Part shown: piece by piece, positions 41,785 through 49,371 of the stretch
Layout: each line of letters starts with the position of its first letter
How positions within the stretch are numbered: the first letter of the stretch is position 1
NCBI RefSeq assembly: GCF_001940455.1
Contig: NZ_MKQR01000009.1
Coordinates: 124,754 to 188,753, forward strand
Direction of reading: 5' to 3'
Source of the DNA: Actinokineospora bangkokensis
Lineage (GTDB): Bacteria; Actinomycetota; Actinomycetes; Mycobacteriales; Pseudonocardiaceae
DNA length: 64,000 bases
The notes under the pieces: model-generated
What the model saw: the letters and a program-made list of their open reading frames with translations, nothing else
Databases searched by the model: none
Told to the model about the DNA's origin: nothing
Program-made: the position numbers and the translations under genes

Positions 41785-42612
41785 TCAGTGTTCTGAACGA
41801 AACCGATCGTTTGCATCCGGGAAACGGTCATCGCGGCCCGCGCCGCCCGCCTCGGCCACGTGCACGGTCGCCCCGGCGGCGCGCAGCCCGGCCAGTTCCG
41901 AAGGCGAGGCGCCGTCGTCGGTCACCACGTGCGCGATGCCGCCCGGCGGCACGGTCTGGATCATGGTGTCGACGCCGATCTTGGTGTTGTCCGCGACCAC
42001 GACCACCTCGTCGGCGATCGCGGCCATGGCCCGGTCCACCGCGGCCACCGTCGCGTTCGGCGTGGACAGCCCGCGCGCGGCCGACAACCCGTTGCCGGAC
42101 AGGAACGCCCGCTGCACGCGCAGCCCGGCGAACCCGTTCTCCGCCGAACTGCCCACCAGCGCGTAGATCGACCCGCGCAGCACCCCGCCCGGCATGATCA
42201 CCTCCGGGCCCTTGGCCCTGGCCAGCACCTGCGCCACCAGCAGCGAGTTCGTCACCACCGTCAGCTCGGCCAACCGGGCCAGCCGCCGCGCCAGCGCCAG
42301 CGTCGTGGTGCCCGCGCCGATCACGACCGCGTCGCCGGGGGCCACCAGCTCCGCGGCCAGGTCCGCGATCGCGGCCTTCTCCGCGCTGGCCACGTGCGTC
42401 TTCTCGGTGTGGGTCGGCTCGTAGGACGGCCGCTCGGTGGCCACCGCCCCGCCGTGCCTGCGCGCCAGCAACCCCTGCTCCTCCAGGGACCGCAGGTCCC
42501 TGCGCACCGTCACCTCGCTGGTCTTGACGATCCTGGCCAACTCGCGCAGCGACACCGCGCCATTGGTCCGGACCAGCTCCAGGATGACCTGCCGACGCTC
42601 CGCCGCGAACAT
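41785..42612 (-). CDS. DeoR family regulator, 275 aa
   Basis: Sugar-phosphate-responsive repressor. The N-terminal HTH is typical (RRQVILELVRTNGAVSLRELA ... VTVRRDLRSLEEQGLLARRHGGAV). The C-terminal DeoR sensor domain has the isomerase-like VVIGAGTTTLALARRL loop and the late VVVVADNTKIGV segment. It is the first gene of the operon and lies 116 bp upstream of the binding-protein gene. It probably represses importer and hydrolase expression until a phosphorylated sugar accumulates. The ATG at 42612 is the only sensible start. Confidence 0.93.
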   Translation of the reverse strand: MFAAERRQVILELVRTNGAVSLRELARIVKTSEVTVRRDLRSLEEQGLLARRHGGAVATERPSYEPTHTEKTHVASAEKAAIADLAAELVAPGDAVVIGAGTTTLALARRLARLAELTVVTNSLLVAQVLARAKGPEVIMPGGVLRGSIYALVGSSAENGFAGLRVQRAFLSGNGLSAARGLSTPNATVAAVDRAMAAIADEVVVVADNTKIGVDTMIQTVPPGGIAHVVTDDGASPSELAGLRAAGATVHVAEAGGAGRDDRFPDANDRFRSEH

Positions 42613-42720
42613 GCGACGACGCTAGCCCAGGCGGGGGTGTCCCGGGGAGGTCGAACCCGATCGCAATTGGTCAGGGGGTGGCTCTCCGTGATCCCGCGTG
42701 ATCGGTGCCGGTCGCCGGTG

Positions 42721-43131
42721 TCACGTGGCGAGGTTCTGCTGCCAGTAGTCGACCGCGCCGCGCAGGACCGTGCGGAACAGCGCGAAGTTGACGGGCTTGT
42801 AGACGTAGCTGTCGGCCCCAGCGGCGTAGCAGCGGTCGATGTCCGCCGAGGCCGTGGAGGAGGTGAAGACGATGATGGTGAGCGGGCCGAGGTCGGGGTC
42901 GGCGCGGACCTGGGTGAGGACCTGGTAGCCGTCGACGCCGGGCATGTTGAGGTCGAGGAACAGCAGCGCGGGCCAGCGCTGCTCGCGGTCGCGCAGGCGG
43001 TCGAGGACGAGGTTGCCGTCCGGCAGGAACTCCAGGTCCAGCTCCGGGTGCGACCGGCTCAGCGCGCGGTCGATGGCCTCGCGGTCCTCGGCGCTGTCCT
43101 CCACGACCAGCACCAGCCGCCGGTCGTTCAC
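42721..43131 (-). CDS. Rcp1-like single-domain response regulator, 136 aa
   Basis: Stand-alone receiver domain. It has the acidic pair in VVEDSAEDREAI, phosphoacceptor Asp60 (LFLDLNMPGVDGY), the Thr/Ser switch in IIVFTSSTAS and Lys in YVYKP. DLNMPGVDGYQVL and the aromatic tail (VDYWQQN) are typical of Rcp1-type regulators that accept phosphate from phytochrome kinases. There is no output domain, so it works by protein contact. The GTG overlaps the stop of the PP2C phosphatase gene by four bases, making one operon. The divergent bacteriophytochrome is the obvious kinase. Confidence 0.92.
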   Translation of the reverse strand: MNDRRLVLVVEDSAEDREAIDRALSRSHPELDLEFLPDGNLVLDRLRDREQRWPALLFLDLNMPGVDGYQVLTQVRADPDLGPLTIIVFTSSTASADIDRCYAAGADSYVYKPVNFALFRTVLRGAVDYWQQNLAT

Positions 43132-45065
43132 GCCGTCAGCTCCGTCCACGCGACCTCGCCCTCCTCGTCGGTGATCTCCACGCGGGTCCACCGCGCGTCC
43201 CCGTCCACGGTCACCCGCACCGGGCCGGTGGCCCTGGCCAGGTGCGCCACCGCGTCGTCGGGCAGCGGGGGCGCGGTGCCGCGCAGGTCCCGCACCGCCG
43301 TCGCCACCGCGCCCGCGACCTCGTCCGGGGGCAGGCTGGCCGCCAGCGCCCGCCTGCCGAGGTGGCGCACCGCCAGGACGGCGGCGTCGTCGCCGACCCG
43401 GAACCGGCCCGCGCCGTCGAGCAGCGCGGCGGTGAAGCGGGGCAGCGGCAGCCCGCGCAGCCGGGTCAGCGTCTGCACCAGGTCGGTCTCGCCGAAGAAG
43501 CCGCCCGCCGCGTCCCTGGCCTCGGTGAGGCCGTCGGTGTGCAGGACGAGGGCGTCGCCGGGGCGCAGTGCGGTGGTGTCGGTGCGCAGCCGCAGGTCCG
43601 CCAGCACCCCGACCAGCCTGCCGCCGCACCCCATCGCCTCCACGGCGCCACCGCGGCGCAGCACCAGCGGCGGCGGGTGGCCCGCGGCGAGCGCGCGCAC
43701 CGGTCGCTCGCCCGCGGCGTCGGTGGCCTCCAGGGTCACCGCGGCCAGGGTGAGGAACCGGCTGACCCGGTTGTCGATCATCTTGGCGTTGAGCGCGGCG
43801 ACCGCGTGCTGGGCGGAGCGGCCGTCGGCCAGCATCGTCTCCAGGGTGTGCCGGGCCAGGCCGGTGAGCCCGGCCGCCGCCGCGCCGCGGCCGCACACGT
43901 CGCCGATGAGCGCGGTCGCCCCGCCCTGGGGCCGGTCCACCACGCCGTAGAAGTCGCCGCCGATGTCGAGGGTGTGGTCGGCGACGGTGTAGGCGGTGGC
44001 GAACTCCAGCCCCGCCACGGCGGGCAGCACGGAGGGCAGCAGGTGCTGCTGGAGTTGCAGCACGTCCTGGCGGCGCTGGTCGTAGAGGGTGGCGTTGTCG
44101 ATCGACAGCGCCGCCCGGCCCGCCAGGTCGCGCAGGAACGCCCCGGACGGGGTGCGCGCCGAGCCCTGCCGGTGGAAGAAGGTCAGCAGCCCGACGTCGC
44201 GGCCGCGGGCGCGCAGCACGCTGATCGTCATGGCGTCGAGGCCGGTGTCGGCGGGCAGCCCGGTCGGGTGCGGCACGTCGTCCCAGCCGGAGCGCTCGCC
44301 CCCGCGCACCACCGCCTCGCCCGCCCAGCGGCCCGCGGACAGGTGCTCGGCGAGCAGCCGCTCGCGGTGGGCGTCGACGTGCGCCACGGCGATCTGCACC
44401 ATCTCGCCGTCGCGGTTGATGTGCACCGCGGCGCCGTCGGCCAGGCCGGGCACCGCCATGCGCACGGTGGCCCGCAGGGTGTCCTCGATGTCGAGCGAGG
44501 CGTCCATCCGCAGCGAGGCCTCGGCCAGGATCGCGTCCATGGCCTGCTCGTCCTCCAGCGCCCGCTGCTCGGTGATGCGGCGCTGGGCGGCCGTCACCAC
44601 CTCCGCGGCCTGGCGCAGCGCCACGGCGGCGTCCTCGGCGGCCTGCGCGCCGTCGGTGCCCAGCCCCAGCCAGCCGCGCTCGCCCTGCGCCATGGCGAAC
44701 GGCAGCGCCAGCAGCTCGGTCGCGCCTGCCGCCGCCAGCCGCCGCGCCAGGTCGGGGGAGCGCTGCTCGGCCTCCGCGAGCCCCACCCCGCCGGGTTGCG
44801 CGCCGCCCGGGGCCGCCAGCCAGGCCAGCACCTCGGCGGCGAGGCCGGGGGGCGCGGTGCGGGTGCCGTCCACATCGGTCCAGCGCACCACGCGCAGCGC
44901 CCCGTCGCCGCGCAGGTGGGCGCCGACCACCGCGCACACCCCCGGGAGCGCCAGCAACCCCGGGTACAGCTCCGCACCCAGCTCCTCGACGCTGTGCGCC
45001 GAGAAGGCCGTGCGCCACAGCTCGTGCAACCTGCTCGACCAGGGCAGCCGCGGGTCCGCTCCCAA
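43128..45065 (-). CDS. GAF-domain SpoIIE/PP2C-type serine phosphatase, 645 aa
   Basis: Cytoplasmic signalling phosphatase of the RsbU/RsbP kind. An N-terminal GAF-like region (about 15-165) is followed by a second GAF domain (about 195-345). A PPM/SpoIIE phosphatase domain then begins near 360, with metal-binding acids in LDIGGDFYGVV, LIGDVCGRGAAAAG, LVLHTDGLTEARD and VGDDAAVLAVR. A short C-terminal domain of about 70 residues has no clear identity. Such enzymes dephosphorylate STAS antagonists to release a sigma factor. A TTG start at 45065 with GAGCGGAG upstream is used because no ATG or GTG fits. It is co-transcribed with the Rcp1-like regulator and divergent from the phytochrome. Confidence 0.88.
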   Translation of the reverse strand: MGADPRLPWSSRLHELWRTAFSAHSVEELGAELYPGLLALPGVCAVVGAHLRGDGALRVVRWTDVDGTRTAPPGLAAEVLAWLAAPGGAQPGGVGLAEAEQRSPDLARRLAAAGATELLALPFAMAQGERGWLGLGTDGAQAAEDAAVALRQAAEVVTAAQRRITEQRALEDEQAMDAILAEASLRMDASLDIEDTLRATVRMAVPGLADGAAVHINRDGEMVQIAVAHVDAHRERLLAEHLSAGRWAGEAVVRGGERSGWDDVPHPTGLPADTGLDAMTISVLRARGRDVGLLTFFHRQGSARTPSGAFLRDLAGRAALSIDNATLYDQRRQDVLQLQQHLLPSVLPAVAGLEFATAYTVADHTLDIGGDFYGVVDRPQGGATALIGDVCGRGAAAAGLTGLARHTLETMLADGRSAQHAVAALNAKMIDNRVSRFLTLAAVTLEATDAAGERPVRALAAGHPPPLVLRRGGAVEAMGCGGRLVGVLADLRLRTDTTALRPGDALVLHTDGLTEARDAAGGFFGETDLVQTLTRLRGLPLPRFTAALLDGAGRFRVGDDAAVLAVRHLGRRALAASLPPDEVAGAVATAVRDLRGTAPPLPDDAVAHLARATGPVRVTVDGDARWTRVEITDEEGEVAWTELTA

Positions 45066-45172
45066 GCTGGTGCTCCGCTCGCTCCGGCACGCCGGGCCCG
45101 GCGCGCCCCCGGTCTGTAGGGTCCCCGGTACGGTAGCCGGCCGCGGCCGCCCCGGCAGGACGAGGAGACCGC

Positions 45173-47464
45173 GTGGCGGGCAGCGAACGGGCGGACCAGG
45201 TGCCCTGGACCCCCGACGAGCGCGACCGGGCCGCCGAGGCCGTCGCGGGCCCGGCCTTCGACCTCTCGGTGTGCCTGAGCGAGCCGATCCACCGCCTCGG
45301 CGGTATCCAGTCGCACGGCGCGCTGCTCGCGGTGGGCGGTGAGCGGGTCGCGGTCGCCAGCGAGAACGCCGCCGCCGTGCTCGGGCTGCCGCCGGGCGAG
45401 CTGGTCGGCGCGCCCGTCGCGGACCTGCTGGGCGCTGCGGTGGTCGACGCCGTGCGCGCGACGCTGGACGCGCCGACCGGGGACAGCGGGCTGGTGTCGG
45501 TGCGGCTGGGGGAGCGGGAGTTCGACGTCACCACCTACCGCGCCGACGGGTTGGCGGTGCTGGAGTTCGAGCCCGCCCTCGCGCAGCGCCCGTTCGCCTT
45601 CTCCCGGTTCTTCCCCGGCGTGCGCGCCGCGCTCACCAAGCTCCAGGCGGGCCGCTCGGTGGTCGAGGTGTGCGCCGCCGCCGTCGCGGAGGTCCGCGGG
45701 CTCACCGGCTACGACCGGGTGGTCGCCTACCGGTTCGAGGGACCGGAGGGGCCGGGGGAGGTGATCGCGGAGGACGTCGCCCCCGAGTTGGAGCCGTGGC
45801 TGGGCCTGTGGTTCCCCGCCACCGACATCCCGCCGCAGGCGCGCAGGCTCTACGAGCGCAACTGGATCCGGGTCATCGCCGACGTCGACGACGCGACCGC
45901 CGGGCTGGTGCCGCCGGTGCTGCCCGGCCTCGGCACCCCGCTGGACCTGTCCGGCTCCGCGCTGCGCACGGTGTCCGGCTTCCACCTGGAGTACCTGCGC
46001 AACATCGGCGTGACCTCGTCGATGTCGGTCTCGCTGCTGCACGAGGGCAGGCTGTGGGGCCTGATCGCCTGCCACGGCCTGCGGCCCACGGTGCTGCCCG
46101 CCGAGGTGCGGGCGGCGTGCGAGTTCTTCGGGGTGGCGCTGTCGCTCCAGCTGTCCGCGCTCGGCGAGGCGCAGGCCGCCCGCGCCCGCCAGCGGGCCAG
46201 GACGGCGCTGTCGCGGCTGGTGACCGGCCTCGACGTCGACGTGCACGAGTCCGTCCTCGGCGGCAGCGACCTGCTGGCCGAGCTGATCACCGCCGACGCG
46301 CTGGTGCTGCGCCTGGCCGGGGCCACCACCGCCACCGGCGGGGAACCGCCGGACGAGGCGGCGCTGGCCGCGCTCTGGGCGCACCTGCCGCCGCTGGCCG
46401 CGGGCCAGGTGTGGCGCAGCGACGACCTCGGTGGGCTGGGCCCGGGGATGGCCGAGCACGCCGAGCGGCTCAGCGGCGCCCTGGTGCTCGCCCTCGACGG
46501 CGACGGCGACGTGGTCGCCTGGACCCGCGGGGAGCGGCGCGCCGCGCGCACCTGGGCGGCCGACCCGCAGGCCCCGGTGCTGCTGGGCCCGCACGGGCAG
46601 CGGCTGACCCCGCGCGGCTCCTCGGCGGTGTACCGGGAGGTGGTGCGCGGCCGCAGCCTGCCGTGGACCAGGGCGGACGCCGCGGTGGCCCAGGAGTTCG
46701 GCCACGCGGTGACCACCGTGGTGCTGCGCCACAGCGCCCACCTCGCCGCCCTCAACACCGAGCTGCGCAGGGCGAACCTGGACCTGGACACCTTCACCCA
46801 CGTGGCCGCGCACGAGATGAAGGAACCCCTGCGCGGCATCGCCAACAGCGCCGCGTTCATCGTCGAGGACGCCCCGGACCTCGACCCGGTGACCGCCCGC
46901 AGGCTCGACACCATCCAGGACCTCGCGGTGCGGATGGACGAGCTGGTGAACTCGCTGCTGCACTTCGCCCAGCTCGGCCAGGCCGACCTGCGCCGCACCG
47001 AGGTGGACCTGCGCGCGGCCACCGAGCTGGCGTTGCAGATCGCGGGTGCCCGGCTGGCCGAGAACCAGGTCGAGGTGCTGCTGCCGCCGCCGGGCACCAC
47101 CCTGTTGGCCGACCTCGACCGGTTGCAGGAGATCCTGGTCAACCTGCTGGTCAACGCCGCCAAGTACGCCCGCGACGAGCACCCCCGCACGGTGGCGGTG
47201 GGGCTCGTCGACGGGGCGGTGTTCGTCCGCGACAACGGCATCGGCATCCCCGAGGCCCAGCAGGTCGAGGTGCTGCGGCTGTTCCGCAGGCTGCACCCGA
47301 AGGACTCCCGGGGCGGTGGCCACGGCGCGGGCCTGGCCATCGTGGACCGGATCATCGAGCGGCACGGCGGGCGGCTGTGGCTGGAGTCGACCCCCGGCGA
47401 GGGCACCACCGTGTGGTTCACCCTCGCCGAGGACGTCCCGGGACCTCAGCCGACCGGCGCGTAG
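45173..47464 (+). CDS. bphP: bacteriophytochrome histidine kinase, 763 aa
   Basis: Red/far-red photoreceptor kinase. The biliverdin-binding Cys34 lies in the diagnostic CxxEPIH motif (VCLSEPIHRLGG) in front of the PAS domain. The GAF domain has FPATDIPPQARRLY (Asp218, the PASDIP position), His271 (GFHLEYLRNIGV) and LWGLIACHG. The PHY domain follows; its tongue reads LTPRGSSAVY, where PRxSF is usual, so the Phe is replaced by Ser. The kinase has His547 (VAAHEMKEPLRGI), an N-box with NLLVNAAKYA and a G-box GHGAGLAIVDRI. The GTG at 45173 follows GAGGAG. It is divergent from the PP2C/response-regulator operon. Its stop region overlaps a convergent secreted protein by 19 bp. Confidence 0.95.
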   Translation: MAGSERADQVPWTPDERDRAAEAVAGPAFDLSVCLSEPIHRLGGIQSHGALLAVGGERVAVASENAAAVLGLPPGELVGAPVADLLGAAVVDAVRATLDAPTGDSGLVSVRLGEREFDVTTYRADGLAVLEFEPALAQRPFAFSRFFPGVRAALTKLQAGRSVVEVCAAAVAEVRGLTGYDRVVAYRFEGPEGPGEVIAEDVAPELEPWLGLWFPATDIPPQARRLYERNWIRVIADVDDATAGLVPPVLPGLGTPLDLSGSALRTVSGFHLEYLRNIGVTSSMSVSLLHEGRLWGLIACHGLRPTVLPAEVRAACEFFGVALSLQLSALGEAQAARARQRARTALSRLVTGLDVDVHESVLGGSDLLAELITADALVLRLAGATTATGGEPPDEAALAALWAHLPPLAAGQVWRSDDLGGLGPGMAEHAERLSGALVLALDGDGDVVAWTRGERRAARTWAADPQAPVLLGPHGQRLTPRGSSAVYREVVRGRSLPWTRADAAVAQEFGHAVTTVVLRHSAHLAALNTELRRANLDLDTFTHVAAHEMKEPLRGIANSAAFIVEDAPDLDPVTARRLDTIQDLAVRMDELVNSLLHFAQLGQADLRRTEVDLRAATELALQIAGARLAENQVEVLLPPPGTTLLADLDRLQEILVNLLVNAAKYARDEHPRTVAVGLVDGAVFVRDNGIGIPEAQQVEVLRLFRRLHPKDSRGGGHGAGLAIVDRIIERHGGRLWLESTPGEGTTVWFTLAEDVPGPQPTGA

Positions 47465-48156
47465 CCGATGGTGACGACCTCGTCGGTGTCGGCGGTCATC
47501 GGGAAGGTCGCCGAGGACCCGGTGGCGGGGTCGATGTCGGAGTCGCCGCCGGGCGTGGTGAAGGTGTACCCCTCCAGCGCCTGCGGCTGGACCTTCCCGC
47601 TGCCCACGACGGGCAGGTCCTCGACCTGGTAGTTGCCCTGGGCGTCGGTGGTCGCGTACGCCAGGTACGGGGTGTTGACGTAGAGCGGGGCGTGCGCGGC
47701 GGCGGGCTCGCCCGCCTCGCGGACGCCGTCGCCGTCGGTGTCGATCCAGGCCGAGCCGCCCACCCGGGCACCCCGGGCGCCGAAGTCGACCACGACCGCC
47801 TGACCGGCCTCTACGCGCACCCGGACGGTCTCCGGGGTGGTCTTGGCGTACCAGCCGGTGCGGCCCAGGATCTCGTAGTCGCCGGGGGCGAGGTCGTCGA
47901 CGGAGTAGGTGCCGTCCTGGTTGCTCCACAGCTTGTAGGTGACCTCGCCGGTGGCCAGGTCGGTCACCACGTAGGAGGGCGACCCGCCCATCGGGCGGTC
48001 ACCGGCGCCGAAGATGCCGTCGGCGTCGCGGTCGAAGAACGACAGCCCGGTGATGCTGCCGGTGGTGGCCGGGTCCGCGGCGGCGCTGCCCGGGGTGAGC
48101 AGGGCGCCGAGGGCGAGGGCGGCGGCGACGGTGGCGGTGGTGGCGGTGCGGTTCAC
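47446..48156 (-). CDS. secreted SdrD B-like repeat protein, 236 aa
   Basis: Extracellular protein with a signal peptide (about residues 1-27, ending SAAA). Two SdrD B-like/prealbumin-type domains follow, each with a calcium-loop motif (FFDRDADGIFGAGDRPMG and WIDTDGDGVREAGEP). There is no LPXTG anchor or C-terminal membrane helix, so it is probably released. The function is unknown; such domains act as rigid, calcium-stabilised stalks in adhesins. The GTG start has GGGGAG upstream. It stands alone. Confidence 0.85.
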   Translation of the reverse strand: MNRTATTATVAAALALGALLTPGSAAADPATTGSITGLSFFDRDADGIFGAGDRPMGGSPSYVVTDLATGEVTYKLWSNQDGTYSVDDLAPGDYEILGRTGWYAKTTPETVRVRVEAGQAVVVDFGARGARVGGSAWIDTDGDGVREAGEPAAAHAPLYVNTPYLAYATTDAQGNYQVEDLPVVGSGKVQPQALEGYTFTTPGGDSDIDPATGSSATFPMTADTDEVVTIGYAPVG

Positions 48157-48285
48157 GGTGGTCTCCCCAGTCGCGGTGCGGGTCCGGGTGGTCCGGCCCG
48201 CGGTGTTCGTGCTGATGGGGAGAACTCTGACCGCCCGACCTCCAAGCCGACGCCGAGCCGGTCTAGAGGCCGCCTATAAGCGCCA

Positions 48286-48303
48286 CTATCAGGATCCTGA
48301 TAG
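48286..48303. promoter_or_regulatory. MarR operator palindrome
   Basis: CTATCAGGATCCTGATAG is a perfect 18-bp palindrome 10 bp upstream of the marR-like start codon. The -10-like TAGCGT (48301-48306) begins inside its right end, so binding would block transcription. Its core ATCAGG-N2-CCTGAT recurs at 50518-50531. Confidence 0.72.
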
Positions 48304-48313
48304 CGTCGGCCGG

Positions 48314-48763
48314 GTGACCGGAGAGTGGAGCGAGCAGCGCCTCGACGGGCTGCCGCTGTGGACCCTGGTGCGCGCGTCGCACCTGGTCGGGCAGGACTTC
48401 GGCCAGCTGTTCGCCCGGCACCGGCTCTCGCCGGTGCAGTTCGGGGTGCTGGCCCAGCTGGCGGCAGCGCCGGGGCTGACCCAGACCGAGCTGGCGCGGC
48501 GCGTGCTGGTGCGCCCGCAGAGCATGGCCGAGCTGATCGGCGGGCTCGTCGAGCGCGGGTTGCTGGTCCGGGAGGGGCCCGGCGGGCGCGGTCGACCCGT
48601 GCCGCTGGGGCTGACCGACGACGGCCTGGCGCTGCTGCGCGCCGCCGAGCGCGACGTGGTGGAGTTCAACTCGCCCGGCGCCCTGGGCCTGACAGCGGCC
48701 GAGGCCGGGCAGCTCAACGCGCTGCTGCACAGGGTGATCGCGACCCGGCGGCCGGGCGCGTGA
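48314..48763 (+). CDS. MarR family regulator, 149 aa
   Basis: Winged-helix dimeric repressor. Residues about 30-105 contain the MarR core (LSPVQFGVLAQLAAAPGLTQTELARRVLVRPQSMAELIGGLVERGLLVRE) and a wing with GGRGRPVPLGLTDDG. The GTG at 48314 is preferred: a TAGCGT -10 lies seven bases upstream of it, implying a leaderless message, and an operator palindrome covers that -10. It overlaps the next gene by four bases. The same operator core at 50.5 kb suggests it also controls the FAD monooxygenase and perhaps the F420 oxidoreductase. Confidence 0.9.
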   Translation: MTGEWSEQRLDGLPLWTLVRASHLVGQDFGQLFARHRLSPVQFGVLAQLAAAPGLTQTELARRVLVRPQSMAELIGGLVERGLLVREGPGGRGRPVPLGLTDDGLALLRAAERDVVEFNSPGALGLTAAEAGQLNALLHRVIATRRPGA

Positions 48764-49371
48764 GGCGGTTGGCGGCGGCCGTCGCGGAGAACGTCGCCCT
48801 CCCGGTGGCGGTGTACCTGCTGCTGGGGTGGGTCGGCTGGCAGCCGGTGTGGGCGCTCGTCGGTGCCTCCGCCGCCTCGGTGCTGGTGCTGGCCGCGCGC
48901 TACCTGCGGACCGGGGAGGTCGCCGCGCTGGGGGTGCTGGTGCTGGCCCGCTTCGCCGTCGGGGTGGCGGTCGCGGTCGTCACCGGCGACGCCCGGCTGG
49001 AGCTGGCGAAGGACTCCGCGGTCACCGGGGTGGTGGGCGTCGTGGCCGCGGTGTCGCTGCTGCTGCGCCGCCCGCTCATCGCCCGCATCCGCCGCGACCT
49101 GGCCGAGGACCGCGAGCTGTTCGACCGGCGCTGGCGCGAGCTGCCCGGGTTCCGCGCCCTGCACCGCGGGCTCACCCTGGTCTGGACGGTGGGCCTGGTC
49201 GGAGAGGCCGCGCTGGCCGTGGTGCTGATCTACTCCCTGCCGCTGACGGCGGCGGTGGTGGCGACCAGCGTGCTCAGCCCGGCCGTGCTGGCGGGTCTGA
49301 TCGGGTGGACGGAGGTCAGCGCCCGGCGGTGGACGGCGCGGCACGCCGCAGCGCCCGCACCGCGGAGCTGA
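48760..49371 (+). CDS. VC0807-like membrane protein, 203 aa
   Basis: Integral membrane protein with about five to six helices (VALPVAVYLLLGWVGWQPVWALVGASAASVLV at the start), resembling the VC0807/DUF3159-like group. These are often co-transcribed with MarR or TetR regulators and are of unknown function. The GTG start overlaps the MarR stop (GTGA), so the two are coupled. Its last 56 bases overlap the convergent monooxygenase gene. Transport or resistance to the MarR ligand is a reasonable guess from the arrangement, not shown. Confidence 0.78.
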   Translation: MRRLAAAVAENVALPVAVYLLLGWVGWQPVWALVGASAASVLVLAARYLRTGEVAALGVLVLARFAVGVAVAVVTGDARLELAKDSAVTGVVGVVAAVSLLLRRPLIARIRRDLAEDRELFDRRWRELPGFRALHRGLTLVWTVGLVGEAALAVVLIYSLPLTAAVVATSVLSPAVLAGLIGWTEVSARRWTARHAAAPAPRS

